Shown in pieces: positions 44,501 to 54,768 of a stretch of DNA of 64,000 nucleotides. Numbering within the stretch: position 1 is the stretch's first letter; each line of letters starts with the position of its first letter. Both the position numbers and the translations under genes were made by a program. The DNA comes from Pycnococcus provasolii. Taxonomy: Eukaryota > Chlorophyta > Pseudoscourfieldiophyceae > Pseudoscourfieldiales > Pycnococcaceae. The DNA is taken from positions 434,001 to 498,000 of the forward strand of contig OW568864.1 of NCBI GenBank assembly GCA_938743325.2. The letters are read 5' to 3'. The notes below the pieces were generated by a model that was not told the origin of the DNA, did no database searches, and saw only the letters and a list, made by a program, of their open reading frames with translations.

Positions 44501-45359
44501 AATTCCCGCGGTCAAGCTCCATGACTTCTGCTTCGCCTCCGACGAAAGGTACGTTTTTGCCTTCAGCGCTGTACCAGCACATCGGGTCAAGTCCAGCAGC
44601 CACGCGTTCAGGGTCAAGCTTGCATAAGTTCCAGCGCGCCGCACTCTGTAGCGCCTGGGCTGGCACTAAGTCCTGCGCAAAGTCGCTCGCTACAGACATA
44701 ACTACCTTTTGCGCGTCAAGGTTGCGCCCACAGTCCATGCGACAGCCGAACGGGCCGAAAGCAGACGTTTCGTGCGGCTCCTCGCAGACAGCGTTACCAC
44801 ATACTGGGTCGCGCCAGTGAGGTTCAACAAGGTCCGACTCAATCCAGTCTATAACAGCGACGCCGGACGCCACTGAATCGTACAGCTGAGGGAGCGACTG
44901 GAAAGAGACTTGCGAGAGTGCGGCAGTCACCTTCTGCACAGCAGTGACGTCGAGTTGGACGTAGAGAACGCAAAAGAAGAAGAAGGCGTTGAGCAGCCGC
45001 ATGCAAAAGCTCTGGTAGCGTGATGCCTTAATTGTTCTATCCTCTGCCATCGCTTCGACGGCCCGAAGAAGTCGTGCTCGCCCGAGATGTGTCAGGCCGT
45101 GCTTCAAGCCAACAAGCTTGCGCGTGCGAAATCCGCGGAAGTGCCTTTGAACGGTGCTTGCGGCTTTACTCTGACTTGATGTTTGGCTAGCGTCGGCTTT
45201 ACGCTCATCTTCGGGCATTTCGACCTCGGCTGTGTCTTGGCCGGAAGTCGTTGTGTCATTTTCGTTCGCGGCAAGTTCTTCACTTTGTTGTACCGCTTTG
45301 TGCCGACGCTGGTGCCGACGCGCACGCATCGCGCCGCCTGCGACTCTTACGCGCGCCAT
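24423..45359 (-). CDS. Giant polycystin-family cation channel with adhesin-like repeat ectodomain (6978 residues)
   Basis: A single 20.9 kb frame. Cytosolic N-terminus with an IQ-like motif (STVQRHFRGFRTRK, near 70-85); first membrane helix near 118-138; a Cys-rich CGNAVCE..CRMDCG segment. Then eleven repeats of about 142 residues (376-1905; FDPAQYAYSMVVTAF, AYYDPQGTSWEMRG), a Thr- and Tyr/Glu-rich linker, and seven 115-residue repeats (1967-2771; SIWLRLQGYTVEDFDSS). About 2000 residues of related SEA-like modules follow, separated by Gly/Asp linkers. Next come about five HYR/DUF5011-like Ig modules with flanking Cys clusters (near 4800-5570), and finally the polycystin part: extracellular TOP-like domain (FRHFLGGYC, WSKYVLLVFEV) and channel helices between about 6170 and 6500 (VYMACNFLGAMHLFVTLGT pore region). 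The C-tail has a second IQ-like motif (TIARHWRGFKARS) and Ser/Gly-rich end. Known polycystins are calcium-permeable channels, often on cilia; a flagellar or cell-contact role here is inference. Linker RRLLQ sites may be cleaved. Confidence -1.
27275..27345. repeat. GAC triplet run encoding poly-Ser in the polycystin
   Basis: A (GAC)n microsatellite on the plus strand reads as a serine run (KNKKSSSSS) on the coding minus strand, inside the extracellular channel domain. Confidence -1.
31678..32857. repeat. Tandem duplication of a roughly 540-567 bp SEA-like module
   Basis: The block 31681-32220 recurs almost unchanged from 32224 to about 32790, and a third partial start (GGCGAAAGAGGCTTTCC) lies at 32782. 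The differences are mainly length changes in a GCCGCCGTCGCC microsatellite. Both copies are in frame within the polycystin gene. Confidence -1.
33265..35480. repeat. Dispersed duplication of about 650 bp, copies at 33265-33915 and 34837-35480
   Basis: Two near-identical in-frame copies encode the same acidic linker plus the SEA-like module with AGRRLLQQGAVMVDFEV. About 900 bp of diverged module sequence lies between them. Each copy is followed by a GCCGTC microsatellite coding Asp-Gly repeats. Confidence -1.
33900..34018. repeat. GCCGTC hexanucleotide microsatellite (Asp-Gly repeats)
   Basis: Interrupted GCCGTC and TCGTCACCTTC units read as (GDGDGDD/GDGEGDD) on the coding strand. A second array lies at about 35474-35610. 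The acidic Gly/Asp pattern could bind calcium, but no canonical motif is visible. Confidence -1.
37045..39459. repeat. Seven tandem 345-bp repeats (115 residues each) in the polycystin gene
   Basis: The marker CGGTAACGCACGCGTGCGAT recurs at 37051, 37396, 37741, 38086, 38431, 38776 and 39121, exactly 345 bp apart. Units differ at only a handful of bases. Two linked classes exist: CGCAAC with a Lys codon (units starting 37051, 37396, 38431) and CGTAAC with a Thr codon (the other four). A diverged eighth unit follows on the C-terminal side. Confidence -1.
39645..44232. repeat. Eleven tandem repeats of about 408-432 bp in the polycystin gene
   Basis: Eleven copies of the module with FDPAQYAYSMVV. 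Nine are practically identical. The two closest to the protein N-terminus (right end, about 43430-44232) carry a distinct block (SFSIRFSTIFDMENP) and NTSGD in place of NTDGD. The linkers vary in length (SPSSKPTPP or STITTMPSPSSNPTP) and alternate irregularly, giving the period differences. Confidence -1.
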
Positions 45360-45502
45360 ACTAGCACTACTGAAGAGTCAGAGACTGCGTATTACCTAAG
45401 CGAAATGGAAATGGCAAGACGAAGGTGTGCGGACGTGCCGCGTGGAGCAAGTGCAAAGCAGGCCGGACGGGACCGGGACGGGACGGGACGAGTCCCAACA
45501 TC

Positions 45503-45528
45503 GGATTAGGGTTAGGGTTAGGGTTACG
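45503..45528 (+). promoter_or_regulatory. TTAGGG array upstream of the polycystin gene
   Basis: GGATTAGGG plus two to three TTAGGG units lie 144-170 bp upstream of the polycystin ATG, C-rich on that gene's sense strand. It is followed by GTTACGCGGTTACGCGG. A second array with TTAGGGTTAGGATTAGGG lies at 45710-45738. Confidence -1.
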
Positions 45529-46484
45529 CGGTTACGCGGCCATCAGCCACTACCGTAAAGGTAGTCTAGGCACCGTGCACCAGGCATCAGCCATCTCTTT
45601 AGAGGCCTTTGTAGGTGAGCATTTTAGGCAACTCAAACTTCAAATCAAGCATGGGCTCATAGTAACCTTAAGCCTCTATCGTAAGGTTTAAGGTTAGGAG
45701 AGGATCTTCAGGGTTAGGGTTAGGATTAGGGCTCCTTCCTGTCTCCTTCCTGTGGGTTGGCCGGTTGATTGGGTTGTAGGGTTGGTTGGTTTCATAGGTT
45801 ACCGACCTGGTAAAACTCCCTCACCTTCGTATAGAGGTATAGGTAGAACAAATGCGGTGATACACCAAACGGGGCAGGGAACGGCGACGAGGAGCGTGGA
45901 GAATCTGTTGACCAGATCGCGACCTGATATGATGTGATAGACTATCGTAACAATGTACGGGTAGGGCCTTTGCTGCTAGGGTGGCAGCTACTTTTTTGAA
46001 GAAATGTACAGGTGGTATGGTTCAAAAAGTAGCAAAACTAACGAGAGTTTAGGTCCAGCAAGGAGCCCAGGCCTTGTGAAACCATAGGTGCAATGCAATA
46101 CGCTGTACTTTTTACATAATTCTACCACCTCTTTCTTCGAAAAATTGTCCGCTTCCAGAGCCTCCCGATAGGCTGGTAATGGCTGATGTTCCTGTTACCA
46201 CTTACCAAAGGGGTGTGGTCATTTTTACATGAGGAAGTGATAAAAACGTTTTAGAAGATAGGAAAGAAGAGGTTGAGGAGAGGTATCCTCGAAAACAAAT
46301 TTCAACCTCATATGGACTAAATTGTTACCAAAGTAGAGGTAAAATTTTGGGCAGATTCTCTCCGCGATCCTCTCTGGCACACACTGTAACTACGGAAAAT
46401 CAGTTGATGAACCAGGAGTTGAGCCTACAGTATGTACACGACCTGACATAACATCGCAAAAACGCCCGAGGTTTAACTTAACGC

Positions 46485-46500
46485 GTTGAACGCGTTCAAC
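46485..46500. promoter_or_regulatory. Perfect 16-bp palindrome GTTGAACGCGTTCAAC
   Basis: Fully self-complementary, preceded by an overlapping ACGCGTTGAA, about 565 bp upstream of the Trp-repeat gene ATG. Possible dimeric protein site; no family assigned. Confidence -1.
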
Positions 46501-47064
46501 AGGGTGCAAAAACGAGAGCGTTGCAAGCAGGATCGAAGTATTTCAGCATTTTTACGCAATATGAGAAATAGGAAAGCGAGCGGAACCAGACGACAACAGA
46601 CGAGTTTTTCAGTCGAGCAGCCCATCTGACATCTGAAGAGTTTGCCAGACACTAGACAGCTGTTTCTTGCGAGTGACTGGAACGATTATTGGACCGAGTT
46701 TACCCGTAGTGAACAAGAGGTGTTGCATGGGCGCGTGCCAACATTCTCCTGATCGATCTGCATGCGATGTTCGCCGATATGCACGCCGATATGCCGCCTC
46801 ATCGAGGCGCTACTCGTAGGAGGGGCAACTTCGTGCACCGAGCAACTATACCTTAGGAGGACATCACGGCATGCAAGAAGTGGACCGGAGCGGCAACTCG
46901 TAGGTGGTGACGTAGACCTCAACAGGTCAGGCTCTGACAACCTCCTCTCCTCTCCTCGTCCCTCTCTGAACTGACTCCTCCTCTCCTCTCTCCTCCTCGC
47001 TCGCCCCATTATTATTCTCCTGCGGCCGGAGTACTCCGTCCCAGTAGTCTCTTTCCGGAATTTC

Positions 47065-48720
47065 ATGGAGGCCTTGCACAATTCCGGACAGCAAATCAAC
47101 AACCTTAGCTCTGTGAACTCCATACAGATGGAGGAGCTCGCTCAAGCATACGCATACGCAAACTCATTGCAAACGAGGCCATCCATGCAGCAGCATTCCT
47201 TTCCGGCGTTCTCGCAACCTGCAGTTCCCACTTCTCTGCCTATGGCCGGGGCCGGGGCGGGGGCAGGAGGGGCGTGGCCATCCGCCTTATTAGCAAACAC
47301 GCCCAGCACGAGTGGTGTGCCACCACCGCAAGCTCACCAGCTTGCTGGTGAGGGAGCGAGGGACGCACAACAGCTTGCACAGCTCGTGTCTATCCTCTCA
47401 AGTGCGAAGGCAGCGAATGACGCAGCTGTGCAGCACCAGCAGCAACAGGCTCAAGCATTAATGCAGGCTCAGGCAAGTGCAGACCTAGTGAGTGTGCTTC
47501 GAGAGATTGTGCGTTCTGGTCAGACCACGTCGGTGCGACATCTTGAGCACGTGCTTCAGGGTATGATGATTGCGCGAGCGAAAGAGGCGGCTAATGCTAC
47601 AGCCATGCAACAGCTTTTGAGTCTGTTGGTACCCTCGAATCAACAGGCTCTGGGACTTATCGACCCAGGAAACCTTCAACAAAACCTCGGGCTTCTACTC
47701 GGTGCGGCTGCCCAAGGTGGTGGTGACACCACCACCTTGGCCTCTCCCCCTTTAGCGCAGAGGATGATGAGTGCGCAGCCGCAGGCTCAGCCTAATAGCA
47801 AGAGGATGCGACTCAGTGACTTCATCACGCCACACACGTCGACGCCTATGAGCCTGTCGAACTTCTCTCCTCCTCCTCCTCCTAATGGTGCTGCTTCTGC
47901 CGCCGCCGCTGGTGCTCCTGGTGTTCCTCCTCCTCCTCCTCCGCCACCAGTGTTCAATAGGCCTGCGAGGATCCGCGTCGGCAACAAGTCAAGGACAAAG
48001 TTTCGCACTTTTCAAGAGGCCCGCGCATTCGCTCACTCGCTCAAATTGACAGGCCAGAAGCAGTGGTACGCGTGGAGCTCTTCAGGAAAGCGGCCGTTGG
48101 ACATCCCGAGCAATCCGGATATGGCGTACGCCAACACCGGCTGGATGTCCTACCCGGACTTCCTCGGATACGCGGAGGGAAAGATGGCTCGCGGGCAAAG
48201 TTCCTTGCAATTTCGGGACTTCGAATCGGCGCGCACCTACGTTCGATCGCTCGGGCTGAAGAGCGTGAAGCAGTGGAACGAATGGAGCGCGTCAGGAAGG
48301 CGGCCGTACGACATTCCGAGTGACATCTCAAAGGCATACGCTGGTGTGGGCTGGATGTCGTTTCCGGATTTCCTAGGGTACGCCGAGGGCAAGAAGGCGC
48401 GCGAGCAGAGGAGCTGGGAGTACCGCTCTTTTGAAGATGCGCGAGCATTCGTTCGCACGCTCAAGCTAAAATGTGCCAAGTCGTGGTACGCGTGGAGCTC
48501 ATCGGGACAACGGCCTTCTGACGTTCCGAGCAGACCTGACACGACGTACGCCAATGCAGGCTGGATCTCGTACCCTGATTTCCTTGGGTACGCAGAGGGC
48601 AAGAAAAAGAGGCAGTGGGGGGATGCAGTGGGGGGATACAGATGCCTCGAATCTCTGCCTCCACCTCCGCCTGTGTCTCTGCCTTTGCCTCCGCCTCCAC
48701 CTCTGCCTGCGCCCGCGCCC

Positions 48721-48752
<32 letters not shown>

Positions 48753-48888
48753 ACCACCGCCGCAAGCATCGAAGCTTTTGCAAGGTGCTACGTCGGCGTC
48801 CGGCGGCTTTGACCTCATGAGCCAACTCATCCAAGTTGGTCAACAACAGGCGCAAACTCTGAAGGAGAAAGAGAAATCGCAAGCTTAA
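47065..48888 (+). CDS. Protein with three Trp-rich repeats, Gln-rich N-terminus and Pro-rich tail
   Basis: Function unknown; 607 residues. The N-terminal half is rich in Gln, Ala and Ser with a helical stretch (LVSVLREIVRSGQTTSVRHLEHVLQ), as in many transcription-related proteins. A poly-Pro segment leads into three repeats of about 60 residues at roughly 312-372, 382-441 and 452-512. Each has the pattern F.s.eeAraf..sL.lk....W..Ws.sG.rP.diPs.pd..Ya..GW.s.pdfLGYAEGK. Repeats with this pattern occur in many protist and some marine viral or bacterial proteins, sometimes beside nucleic-acid enzymes; I know of no established function. A basic linker precedes repeat one. The C-terminus holds a Pro-Ala run from a CCCGCG microsatellite and ends in a Gln/Lys-rich coil. 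A nuclear regulatory role is inference. Confidence -1.
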
Positions 48889-49358
48889 TCATCAGTTGTC
48901 CAGTATAATGAGCACTTAATAGATGCCCTATAGTACAGTAATAAGCGAAGTATAACAAGTAAGAAGTAATAATTGCCATTGAAATAATGTAATTCAACCT
49001 GTAATAATCAATAATGTAATTCTTTTGTTTTGGATCCCCGCCTTAGCCTAGCTAGGGTAGCCTCACAGCCTGCCCCCCTGACTGCCTGAGCGGTTCAAAT
49101 GGAAAATCAGAGCCCTTGTGTCGCGAGTTCTCGGGGATCCGTCAATGAGTTGAAACATTGGTCGACCCTGGCCCCTGGCCCCTGCTGCCTTTTCAAAAAA
49201 TATCTTTCGGCCTCTCGGCCAAGTACAAAAAAGATTTGCTGCTGCTGCTCTTTTTGTCCAGCTTCTTCAGCTTGTTTTATATTGTTAATACCTGGCGAGG
49301 ACGACGGTGTAGACGCCGACGACGAATTTGTCATTGACGACGACGCCAAACACCACAA
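48889..49358. other. Tandem spacer, no gene recognised
   Basis: A/T-rich 3' flank followed by the promoter of the plastid methyltransferase. A short hairpin TTTCGGCCTCTCGGCCAA at 49204-49221 resembles U2 snRNA stem-loop I but nothing else of U2 follows. Confidence -1.
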
Positions 49359-50411
49359 ATGAAGAACACGCGCATGATGAACACGACGACGAAGGGATCC
49401 ATGGCGACGCGCGCGGGATCCCGGCGCGCCGTGCACGTGCGTGCTCAGGCTCCTCAGCAGCAGCACAAGGACTCTCAGAAGAAGGATGTCGTCTCGGGCA
49501 GTTACCCGCCGGCTGGCACACCGCCGCCGCGACCGCTCCCGCTGAAGAAAGGCGAGAGGATCATGACCGCACCAGTCATCAAGAAGACGATCGAGAAAGA
49601 AGTAGGAGGACAAAATAACACCGTGATGATACGCGAATCCGGCATATCAGCAGCAGCAACAACAAAGACGAAGCGCGCCGAGGAGGAGATGACTGCACTC
49701 GCACAAATGCTCAACCCTTCGCCGTCCGACCGCGTGCTTGTTCTCGGTTTGGGCACCCTTGGGACGCGAGTCGCACAGGATGTGCTTCGTATGGGTGCCT
49801 CTGTCGTGGCTATAGACACCGACCAAAACGCAGTCAACGACGCCAAGAGTCAAGGAATCAACGCGAGGTTTGTGGACGCGCAGAATCTCACGAAGAAGGA
49901 AGAATACCACGGTCAATTCGACTCTGCCGTCGCCACGGGAACCATGTCACCGTGGCTGCGCTCACGCAGTGTGCTGCAGGGCGTTCACAGCGTCATGCGC
50001 GACGGATCGCATGGAAAATTTGTGGGTGAACTTCGTGGTCATGGAGACAGCGCAGCTCTTCGTGTGGCACTGACTGCCGCAATCGAAGAGATTGTCGGAT
50101 CGAAGCTCGAAATGCCCGCGCGCTTCCTCCCGACAGCGACGGACATGTCCAAACAGCTTCGGAACCAGTTCTTTCACGTGGAGATGTGCAAATTGATTCC
50201 TGATGTTCAGCAGGCGAGCGTAGGTGATCTGCGGAACCTTTATCTCATGCCGATGACGACACACATTGAGGATGGGGAACTGCGCCATAAGGTGATCCAG
50301 CGCGCCGTCGCGCTTTGTGAGGGAGTACTATGCGACTCCAGTGGAACATCGTGGCATGTGGGAACGACGACGGTGCGTTTCATGGCCACAAGTAGGTACC
50401 TGATGGAATAA
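49359..50411 (+). CDS. Plastid-targeted class I SAM-dependent methyltransferase-like protein
   Basis: 350 residues. The N-terminus (start MKNTRMMNTTTKG, then SRRAVHVRAQA) looks like an algal chloroplast transit peptide, with VRAQA a typical cleavage site. The Rossmann methyltransferase core begins near residue 125 with VLVLGLGTLGTRVAQDVLRM (motif I, with GLGTLG replacing the usual GCGTG), followed by ASVVAIDTDQNAVNDAK (motif II with the acidic residue) and a VATGTMSPWLRS block. Later comes VHSVMRDGSHGKFVGEL, matching the strand after motif III. The substrate cannot be told; trans-aconitate or small-molecule methyltransferases show a similar overall plan. The start is the ATG at 49359; M at 49401 is an alternative that would still leave a transit-like leader. 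Convergent with the thiamin gene. Confidence -1.
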   Translation: MKNTRMMNTTTKGSMATRAGSRRAVHVRAQAPQQQHKDSQKKDVVSGSYPPAGTPPPRPLPLKKGERIMTAPVIKKTIEKEVGGQNNTVMIRESGISAAATTKTKRAEEEMTALAQMLNPSPSDRVLVLGLGTLGTRVAQDVLRMGASVVAIDTDQNAVNDAKSQGINARFVDAQNLTKKEEYHGQFDSAVATGTMSPWLRSRSVLQGVHSVMRDGSHGKFVGELRGHGDSAALRVALTAAIEEIVGSKLEMPARFLPTATDMSKQLRNQFFHVEMCKLIPDVQQASVGDLRNLYLMPMTTHIEDGELRHKVIQRAVALCEGVLCDSSGTSWHVGTTTVRFMATSRYLME

Positions 50412-50620
50412 GGATTAAGGAGAGAGGGTGGTACGAGGAGAACGATGTGGTCGGCGTACGCGAGAAATAATGAAATGGCACAGTCAGTCAGCCCGCGCTA
50501 AGCCTCAAGTTGTTTTTTTACTGGCTGTTGTGAGCATTTGAGAGGGTTTGAGTGGAGTGACAAGAGAGATTCCGTGCATGCAATCGAAAGAATGTTATGA
50601 TGGATTACACTTTTTGAATA

Positions 50621-53600
50621 TCAACAAGGAGGCGTTGTCGCTGCTATGTTTTTTCTTAGCCCATTCGTAGCCTTTTCCACGGACGGAGCGTCAAAGATAG
50701 AGCTCACCAAGGCCACTCCCCGAATGTTTGGGCATTCTTCGAAGACGGAACCCATATTAGACGACGTGATTCCGCCTATTGCAACGACTCCAATGGCGAC
50801 GCTTTGCACCACGCGATCCAGGCCATCAAGACCAATCACCGAGCTGCCTGGCTTTGTGCTTGACGCGAATATAGCCCCACATCCCACGTAGTCCGCGCCA
50901 CGTGCCTGCGCTTCACGAGCAATTTCGGGGTACTTCGCCGTTGCACCGACAATCTTTCCCGGCCCAAGCGCAGATCGAGCGCTGGCCACGTCGAGGTCCT
51001 CAGCACCCACGTGTACGCCATCGGCACCCGAAGCAAGGCAAACGTCGATGCGATCGTTCACCACGATAGGCACAGTGCGATGCAGTTTACCTTCAGCACG
51101 TAAATCATCTCTCGCACGAAGAGCATCGCGCACTGTTGCAACGTAGTCAGCGGTGCAGACTTCCTTTTCACGAACCTGCACCATCGTGGCTCCTCCTGCT
51201 ATGGCACCACGCACCGCGTCGTACATGGAGCGACCGTGCTTGGAATTCTGCGACACATCGGTGATAGCATACAGCAGCAGTGAACCTGGTGGCAGGGCTG
51301 GTGCTGCGTCAGGCTGCTCCACACCTGCGACTGTACTCGTAGCTGCGAGCGTCGCGCGCACAGGCCACACAGGCTTAGCTGTAACGCTGGAAAGATGATT
51401 CAGCGGACCGTGCGGTCCTCCACCAAGCTGCAGATCACGCGAGTGCGACAGCACCTCCGTGAGGTACGCCTTGGCACGATACACCGCCTCGGGCACACTG
51501 CGACCGAGCGCAAGCTGAGCGGCGATGCTGGAGCCAAGCGTGCAGCCAGTACCATGCGAGTTACGCGAAGGAATGAGTGGCGCGCGAAATTCGTAGAAGA
51601 CGTCGCCACCCCCCTTGGCTCCGGGGGCAGCACCGCAGAGCACGTCCACCGCATCGCTCACACCCTCGAGATGTCCACCCTTGAGCAACACCCACGACGC
51701 GCCGTACTCGACACGAATGCGACGTGCTGCGCTGTAGAGGTCCGCAATGCCGGTGAAGGTTGGGATCGCACCTGATGCATCCGTGAGAAGCGCCGCTGCC
51801 TCGGGTAGGTTAGGCGTCACCACCGTGGCAAATGGAAAGACGCAGCGGGCACTCTCGCGAGCGTTGCGTGCGTCCACGAGGGTATCTCCCGCCGCGGCCA
51901 CCATGACAGGATCGATGACGAGGTGTGGGGCACCTCCCACGCCCGCACCCGTTGCCATCACCCCACCGGCGGGAGCACCGTTCGCCGATACAAGGCCCGC
52001 GCGCGCGTACTCCAGGCATGCTGTGGCAAGCGCGGTCATGTGCGCTTTCGAGGGCACCATGCCCGTCTTCACGGCATCCACTCCAAGATCCGAAAGCACC
52101 GACCGCACCTGCGCCTGGAAATGTGCAAGCGGCACGATGTGTACATCTTGCACGCCCTTTGTGTTCTGCGCGGTTAGAGCGGTAAGCGCTGTCATGCCAA
52201 AGACACCGTGCGCAGCGAATGCCTTCAAGTCCGCCTGTATGCCGGCACCGCCGCCCGCATCCGAGCCTGCGGCTGTAAGGCAGCGCGGCGCGGGTGCCAT
52301 CTCAAGAGCACCGCAGGCGATACGGTTTGGAAAGAGTGCTGCCTCCAACTCCCGCCAACCGTGGTGGGAAGTGTACACAACGCGCTCCTGAGGCGACGCA
52401 CGTTTCTGGCCGGAGGCTGTCCACGTCACGGCGAGCGCGGCAAGGGGACGCACCTCGACGCCGTGCACACGAAGCACGCGCACCGCCTCGCATGCATCCT
52501 CCGCCTGGCTGCGATCTGACTGTGTCAGCGCCGTATCTAGGCCACAGATGAGAATTCCAATGTCAGCCGCGAGCAGAGCCTCGATATCAGACACGGAGTC
52601 GCCAACATAGACGGTCGCGGCATTCTCATGGCGGCACTCGGACGAGTATGCGGCGAATGCAGTCGCCTTGTCCGAGCCGTTCGTCATCTTCGGACTGGTC
52701 GTGTCATGATCGCCACCGCCGCGGCATAGCTCCTCTCCCACCACCGTGTCGATGCTCAGATCTTCCTTCATATCAAGTTCACCGCAGCGCGTAATGCACG
52801 CCTGCACGAAGGTGCGCGAAACGTTCAGCGTGAAGACGCGCACGGGGATGCCATCCAGAGCACACAAACGCAGGACGCGCAGAGCATGCTCCCGCAAATG
52901 AGACGTTGGTGCAAGCTTTGCAGCAATCGCCTTGGCATCTGCCTCACGCAGCGCGGCTTGCAGTGGTACCCTAGCCTCCGCCTCGAAGCTTCCTGTGCGC
53001 ACGAGATAGTCGTCGAGACTTCCCGGCGCACCAGCATCAAGCGCGTACGCTGGCACGCGGCGACTCGCAAAGTCTCGCGCGAGCGTGTCTACGTCCGCTC
53101 CTGCGGCGCGTGCAATGTCAGGGGTGGTGTCGCGGTAGTTGAGCGTGCCATCAAAGTCCACGCCAATGCAGGCGAGCTTTGGTCGCGCGGTGAGCGGGCA
53201 CGTCGCCGTTCCTCGTGTGTTTGGTACGCCCCTGAAGAAAGCGCGCTCGAGGCGCAGTGCGGCAGCATACAGTGTGGCTAAACGCGTCGTCGACTGCCCG
53301 CCTCCTTCCGGCGACCCAACGTGCGAGAGGCGCGCAAGACCGTCGAGAACAGCCTCCTGGTCACAGGCCAGCTGCTCGAACTGGTCGCCACCGTACACGT
53401 CAAGCCATTCGCGGTACGGGTGATTTTCTGCGACAGGCGCGATGGCCGCGACAAGGTGTTGTCCCACGAAGGCGTACAACCTCATGCACGGCGCCGTTGC
53501 CGCGGCGATTTCCGCCGCGCTTCCTGTCGCGCAGATGTCGGCAAGAAACGAGTTGTATCTTATTGTGGCGGGAAGCAGCGGCGTCGGCTCGACGAACGCG

Positions 53601-54442
53601 TCGTCGTTATTACTTTGACCAGCAGTTGCTTCGCCGGAGTTGTTGGTTGTCGTCTTGGCGTGCATTTCCAGCTCCTCCGCGACCCCTCGTATGAGTCCGA
53701 GCACACGAGCTGCTAAGTCGTGCAGTTTGCGCACTTCCTTTGCCGACGCGGCGCCTGTTCGTGCTGTGTTTGTGGCTTGCACGTCGAGGAGGTGCACGAG
53801 TCTTCCGTACGCGGCTGAGAACGTGTGAAGGAACGCGACATCCTGCGTGACGAACGTCGCGAATGAATGCGCGGGCAGTGTCCCGCTCGCGAGTTGTATG
53901 CAGAATGGATCGTAGAGGCACTCGAGGAACGCTCCTACATGTGTTTGTAGGAGGGATTGCGCGAACGAAGAGCACGGCACTATGCTGGTGGTGTTTGGTG
54001 ACGGTGGTGGTGACGCAGGAGTAGCAGTAGCAGTTTGAATATTGGCAGAGTCGTCGTCAAGAAGAAGCGTCAAGGGTCCAAACGAAGAAACGGCCAACAT
54101 GGATGACGACATGGACATGGGTGCCGACCTGCAGCGGATCGCGTTCCAGTTCCGGATAGAATGAGACGGTCCCATGAACGATGTCGTGGTCGTGGTTCCC
54201 GCCCCAAAACCAAAAGGGAAACAGAGGGAAACGGCACCACCCCCACCAGCAGCAGCAGCAGGTTGCCCACGCCTTGTACTGGTACTTTTATGTTTATGTT
54301 GTGATGCAGATGCAGATGGTGGAGTTCGTGATCGTGATCGTGATGGTACGAACGGAATACCTTTACAGGGAGAACAGCTTTTAGTAAAGAGGGGCTTCTT
54401 CCACGACGACGATACCTTTAGCGAAAGCAGATCAGGAAACAT
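50621..54442 (-). CDS. Tetrafunctional thiamin enzyme: TenA - HAD phosphatase - HMP-P kinase - TMP synthase
   Basis: 1273 residues combining plant TH2 and TH1. After a Ser/Arg-rich transit-like leader (1-155), a TenA/THI-4 domain (160-405; [20 protein letters not shown]) should salvage aminopyrimidine. A HAD phosphatase (423-640; GVDFDGTL with Asp429 and Asp431, [14 protein letters not shown] with Asp615 and Asp619) would dephosphorylate thiamin monophosphate, as in plant TH2. ThiD-type hydroxymethylpyrimidine (phosphate) kinase spans 718-1010 ([37 protein letters not shown]). ThiE-type thiamin phosphate synthase spans 1056-1265 ([52 protein letters not shown]). All four catalytic cores look intact. 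Together they would couple HMP-P and thiazole phosphate into TMP and then release thiamin. No TPP riboswitch was recognised in the leader. Plants keep TH1 and TH2 separate, so the fusion is notable. Divergently paired with the GIY-YIG/methyltransferase gene. Confidence -1.
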   Translation of the reverse strand: MFPDLLSLKVSSSWKKPLFTKSCSPCKGIPFVPSRSRSRTPPSASASQHKHKSTSTRRGQPAAAAGGGGAVSLCFPFGFGAGTTTTTSFMGPSHSIRNWNAIRCRSAPMSMSSSMLAVSSFGPLTLLLDDDSANIQTATATPASPPPSPNTTSIVPCSSFAQSLLQTHVGAFLECLYDPFCIQLASGTLPAHSFATFVTQDVAFLHTFSAAYGRLVHLLDVQATNTARTGAASAKEVRKLHDLAARVLGLIRGVAEELEMHAKTTTNNSGEATAGQSNNDDAFVEPTPLLPATIRYNSFLADICATGSAAEIAAATAPCMRLYAFVGQHLVAAIAPVAENHPYREWLDVYGGDQFEQLACDQEAVLDGLARLSHVGSPEGGGQSTTRLATLYAAALRLERAFFRGVPNTRGTATCPLTARPKLACIGVDFDGTLNYRDTTPDIARAAGADVDTLARDFASRRVPAYALDAGAPGSLDDYLVRTGSFEAEARVPLQAALREADAKAIAAKLAPTSHLREHALRVLRLCALDGIPVRVFTLNVSRTFVQACITRCGELDMKEDLSIDTVVGEELCRGGGDHDTTSPKMTNGSDKATAFAAYSSECRHENAATVYVGDSVSDIEALLAADIGILICGLDTALTQSDRSQAEDACEAVRVLRVHGVEVRPLAALAVTWTASGQKRASPQERVVYTSHHGWRELEAALFPNRIACGALEMAPAPRCLTAAGSDAGGGAGIQADLKAFAAHGVFGMTALTALTAQNTKGVQDVHIVPLAHFQAQVRSVLSDLGVDAVKTGMVPSKAHMTALATACLEYARAGLVSANGAPAGGVMATGAGVGGAPHLVIDPVMVAAAGDTLVDARNARESARCVFPFATVVTPNLPEAAALLTDASGAIPTFTGIADLYSAARRIRVEYGASWVLLKGGHLEGVSDAVDVLCGAAPGAKGGGDVFYEFRAPLIPSRNSHGTGCTLGSSIAAQLALGRSVPEAVYRAKAYLTEVLSHSRDLQLGGGPHGPLNHLSSVTAKPVWPVRATLAATSTVAGVEQPDAAPALPPGSLLLYAITDVSQNSKHGRSMYDAVRGAIAGGATMVQVREKEVCTADYVATVRDALRARDDLRAEGKLHRTVPIVVNDRIDVCLASGADGVHVGAEDLDVASARSALGPGKIVGATAKYPEIAREAQARGADYVGCGAIFASSTKPGSSVIGLDGLDRVVQSVAIGVVAIGGITSSNMGSVFEECPNIRGVALVSSIFDAPSVEKATNGLRKNIAATTPPC

Positions 54443-54768
54443 GCGTACTTACTGTAATAAGAGATCAACAGAGGCGCGACAACAGCCTATTTGACCGCCG
54501 CCGCCGCCAGGGATGCCGCCATGAATGGGGAGAAAACGGAAGAAGAAGATGAAAAAAATGGTGGAAAAAATGGTGGAAAAAATAAATGAAAAAGAATGGT
54601 GCCAGGATAGGGAGGGTCAAGGTGGAAGTTAGGGTTAGGGTTAGGGTTACGGTTAGGGTTACGGACATTAGGGTTAGGGTTACGTACGGTTCCGGGGCCA
54701 CCTCTTGTCTCCTTCTGTGTTTTCTGTGTTTCGTTTTCCTCTCCGGATAAGATAAGGTTCGGCTATTC
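54443..54768. promoter_or_regulatory. Compact bidirectional promoter of thiamin gene and GIY-YIG/methyltransferase gene
   Basis: 326 bp hold both promoters. Telomere-type units (TTAGGG, with TTACGG variants) occupy 54628-54684, 85 bp before the plus-strand ATG and about 186 bp from the minus-strand ATG. Confidence -1.

Larger units (their letters stand above)
45360..47064. promoter_or_regulatory. 1.7 kb divergent region between the polycystin and the Trp-repeat gene
   Basis: No coding region is recognised. It holds two telomere-type arrays (45503-45528 and 45710-45738), a CTACCGTAAAGGTAG hairpin near 45550, and the 16-bp palindrome at 46485-46500. The remainder, A/T-richer than the genes, is unexplained; a non-coding transcript cannot be excluded. 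Confidence -1.

Noticed and set aside
48499-48882. Arg-rich minus-strand frames
   Set aside because: Antisense of the Pro/Ala microsatellite in the Trp-repeat gene.
49188-49245. U2 snRNA-like 5' stem (TTTCGGCCTCTCGGCCAAG)
   Set aside because: The branch-point-binding segment (GTAGTA core) and Sm site of U2 are missing; it is only a short hairpin.
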